The notes beneath the pieces were generated by a model that saw only the letters and a program-made list of their open reading frames with translations, searched no databases and was not told the origin of the DNA. From contig JAWXUP010000103.1 in assembly GCA_044426345.1 (NCBI GenBank), positions 1 through 7,189 on the forward strand: DNA of 7,189 nucleotides. Reading direction: 5' to 3'. This document shows, piece by piece, positions 6,447-7,189 of this stretch. The position numbers were made by a program, and so were the translations under genes. This stretch comes from CAYJLC01 sp044426345. Lineage in GTDB: Bacteria; Bacillota; Clostridia; Oscillospirales; Butyricicoccaceae. Every line of letters starts with the position of its first letter. Position 1 is the first letter of the stretch.

Positions 6447-6479
6447 TTGTATTCTATCATTTTGGTTGATAGAATACAA
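6447..6479. repeat. Perfect 13-bp inverted repeat, candidate operator or hairpin
   Basis: TTGTATTCTATCA (6447-6459) and TGATAGAATACAA (6467-6479) are exact reverse complements separated by 7 bases. The repeat lies about 105 bases upstream of the NACHT start. Neither strand has a T tract after it, so an intrinsic terminator is unlikely. A dimeric-regulator binding site or a leader-RNA hairpin is more plausible. Confidence 0.6.
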
Positions 6480-6518
6480 GTGTAATTTATTAGAATTTGA
6501 TTGCGAGAAACAAAATAA

Positions 6519-6701
6519 ATCCAAGTAACCATAATTATAAGGGCTAACATACTAACTGTTTTTGATGTATGTTCAATTAAAAACTACGATTTTATTATTG
6601 AAGATTTAAGGTCTTTATTATTTAGTAATAAAGAGTTACGCTTTAGAGCACTTCGGTTTATATACAGGGAACTTTTGCCATATAATTCAAGTATCTTCTA
6701 G
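6519..6701 (+). pseudogene. Possible gene remnant: 60-codon open frame without standard start
   Basis: The frame from ATC at 6519 to TAG at 6699-6701 is free of stops in very A/T-rich DNA. It reads as protein-like sequence, with 'NYDFIIEDLRSLLF' followed by a charged amphipathic 'NKELRFRALRFIYRELLPYN'. There is no ATG, GTG or usable TTG start and no ribosome binding site. It could be the 3' remnant of an older gene displaced when the NACHT cargo arrived, a very short gene with an unusual start, or chance. I recognise no family. Confidence 0.2.
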
Positions 6702-6765
6702 GATATGAGCAGAACATAAAAACAAAAATTCATCACTATTACCAATAGCTATGCTACACAACTTG

Positions 6766-6774
6766 TGCTATACT
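6766..6774 (+). promoter_or_regulatory. Candidate extended -10 promoter for the NrdD-like gene
   Basis: TGCTATACT at 6766-6774 fits the extended -10 form (TGn followed by a TATAAT-like hexamer, here TATACT). It lies 35 bases upstream of the start codon at 6809. No good -35 box is seen at 17 bases, which extended -10 promoters can tolerate. A small dyad CACAACTTGTG (6757-6767) abuts it and could bind a regulator. Confidence 0.4.
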
Positions 6775-6808
6775 AATTACAATAAAAAGTTTAATAAGGA
6801 GAACCAAA

Positions 6809-7165
6809 ATGACACAAGAATTAACATCAGAACAACAAATCTGCCTTGATATTTTCGCTAACGAAAGTATCGATACTTACAAATACAACGGTGTATATTT
6901 TAAAACAAACAACACCGATATGGCTGATGAAATCAAGCAACAATACATCGAATATTACAGTGAAAAAGTCGCTCCACAAAAACTTAAAAACCTTATTGTA
7001 AACGACGATGGCGTGTCTGAATTTGTAGACACTCACTATGATACAGTGCAAGTTCCGTTCAACAGAATTCGTCGTATCACAGGCTATTTAGTTGGCGATG
7101 TTTCACGTTGGAACACTGGCAAACGTGCCGAAGAACAAGATCGAGTTCATCATACTGGGGTTTAG
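6809..7165 (+). CDS. Small NrdD C-terminal (glycyl-radical) domain-like protein
   Basis: A 118-residue protein starting at ATG 6809, seven bases after AAGGAG (6796-6801). The C-terminal third, 'RRITGYLVGDVSRWNTGKR' (88-106) followed by 'AEEQDRV', closely resembles the very end of anaerobic ribonucleoside-triphosphate reductase NrdD, where 'R-[IV]-x-G-Y' carries the glycyl radical; here that is Gly92. The rest of NrdD (about 700 residues, with the substrate site and active cysteines) is absent, and no Cys pairs of the NrdD zinc site precede the motif. The N-terminal two-thirds ('NGVYFKTNN', 'NDDGVSEFVDTHYDTVQV') is a separate small region. I recall such short proteins in clostridial mobile elements, often labelled as the reductase. 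It cannot catalyse ribonucleotide reduction alone. A spare-part role like that of YfiD/GrcA for pyruvate formate-lyase, or an unrelated use of the fold, is inference. The frame is complete, with TAG at 7163-7165. Confidence 0.72.
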   Translation: MTQELTSEQQICLDIFANESIDTYKYNGVYFKTNNTDMADEIKQQYIEYYSEKVAPQKLKNLIVNDDGVSEFVDTHYDTVQVPFNRIRRITGYLVGDVSRWNTGKRAEEQDRVHHTGV

Positions 7166-7189
7166 AATTTAGTAAAGATTGTTTGTATA

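Larger units (their letters stand above)
6342..6808. other. 467-base intergenic region between divergent NACHT and NrdD-like genes
   Basis: A/T-rich DNA that must hold the promoters of both flanking genes, which point away from each other. It contains a perfect 13-bp inverted repeat (6447-6479), a 9-bp inverted repeat (6612-6620 with 6626-6634), a 7-bp one (6546-6552 with 6567-6573), a 60-codon open frame lacking a standard start (6519-6701) and an extended -10 element (6766-6774). For the NACHT gene only weak candidates are visible, for example TATTAT as the complement of 6366-6371 or of 6426-6431, without convincing -35 boxes. No tRNA or other RNA gene was recognised. Confidence 0.6.

Noticed and set aside
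6428..6447. AATAAAT / ATTTATT inverted repeat
   Set aside because: Low-complexity A/T sequence where such pairs occur by chance; it adds nothing to the adjacent perfect 13-bp repeat.
4150..6755. GCTATGC at 4150-4156 and 6748-6754 as target-site direct repeats around the NACHT segment
   Set aside because: Seven bases is expected by chance over this length, and there are no terminal inverted repeats or transposase to support an insertion-sequence explanation.
1..7189. CRISPR array, tRNA/rRNA genes, integrase or transposase
   Set aside because: No regularly spaced repeats, no tRNA-like cloverleaf and no recombinase motifs were found. The mobile-element reading rests on the protein families alone.

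Overview
The window looks like part of an integrated mobile element, probably an integrative and conjugative element (ICE), in a low-GC Gram-positive bacterium of the Clostridia type. The reasons are the strong Firmicutes-style ribosome binding sites (AAGGAGG and GAGGTGA types), the A/T-rich DNA, and a run of protein families (T2SSF/TadC-like, DUF4320, TadE-like, DUF6550, a large secreted Trp-rich protein, DUF3852) that I recognise as a conserved block in clostridial conjugative or Tad-like elements. Family names come from memory of characteristic motifs. No search was run.

Left part (1-4080, all + strand): a tightly packed operon for a Tad/type IV pilus-like envelope machine. It opens with the C-terminal 93 residues of a TadB/TadC-like inner-membrane platform protein that began outside the window. 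Two short single-pass pilin-like proteins follow (DUF4320 and a TadE-like protein). Each sits behind the same GAGGTGA site, and both appear to start at the rare codon ATT. Next come a membrane-anchored, Ser/Thr/Glu/Pro-rich DUF6550 protein, a terminator-like hairpin, a 573-residue secreted protein, and a small DUF3852 protein whose signal peptide plus two membrane helices recall VirB2/TrbC pilins. A hairpin at 4089-4124 closes the operon and probably serves both strands.

Middle part (4081-6341, - strand): a single convergent gene for a 707-residue, membrane-anchored NACHT-type STAND NTPase, with intact Walker A, Walker B and the typical end-of-NACHT motif. It is clearly richer in A/T than the operon and is oriented against it. 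It reads as a cargo gene, most likely anti-phage defence.

Right part (6342-7189): a 467-base A/T-rich intergenic stretch with a perfect 13-bp inverted repeat, a possible small gene remnant and a candidate promoter. It ends in a 118-residue protein resembling only the C-terminal glycyl-radical end of the anaerobic ribonucleotide reductase NrdD. Its codon use and base composition again resemble the left operon, so the NACHT gene sits as an island between two element-type segments.

Working picture: the left operon makes an envelope appendage or secretion apparatus for the element, the NACHT gene protects the host and so favours keeping the element, and the right-hand gene begins another element module. 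The most notable points are the NACHT cargo, the twin ATT starts and the stand-alone glycyl-radical-like domain.
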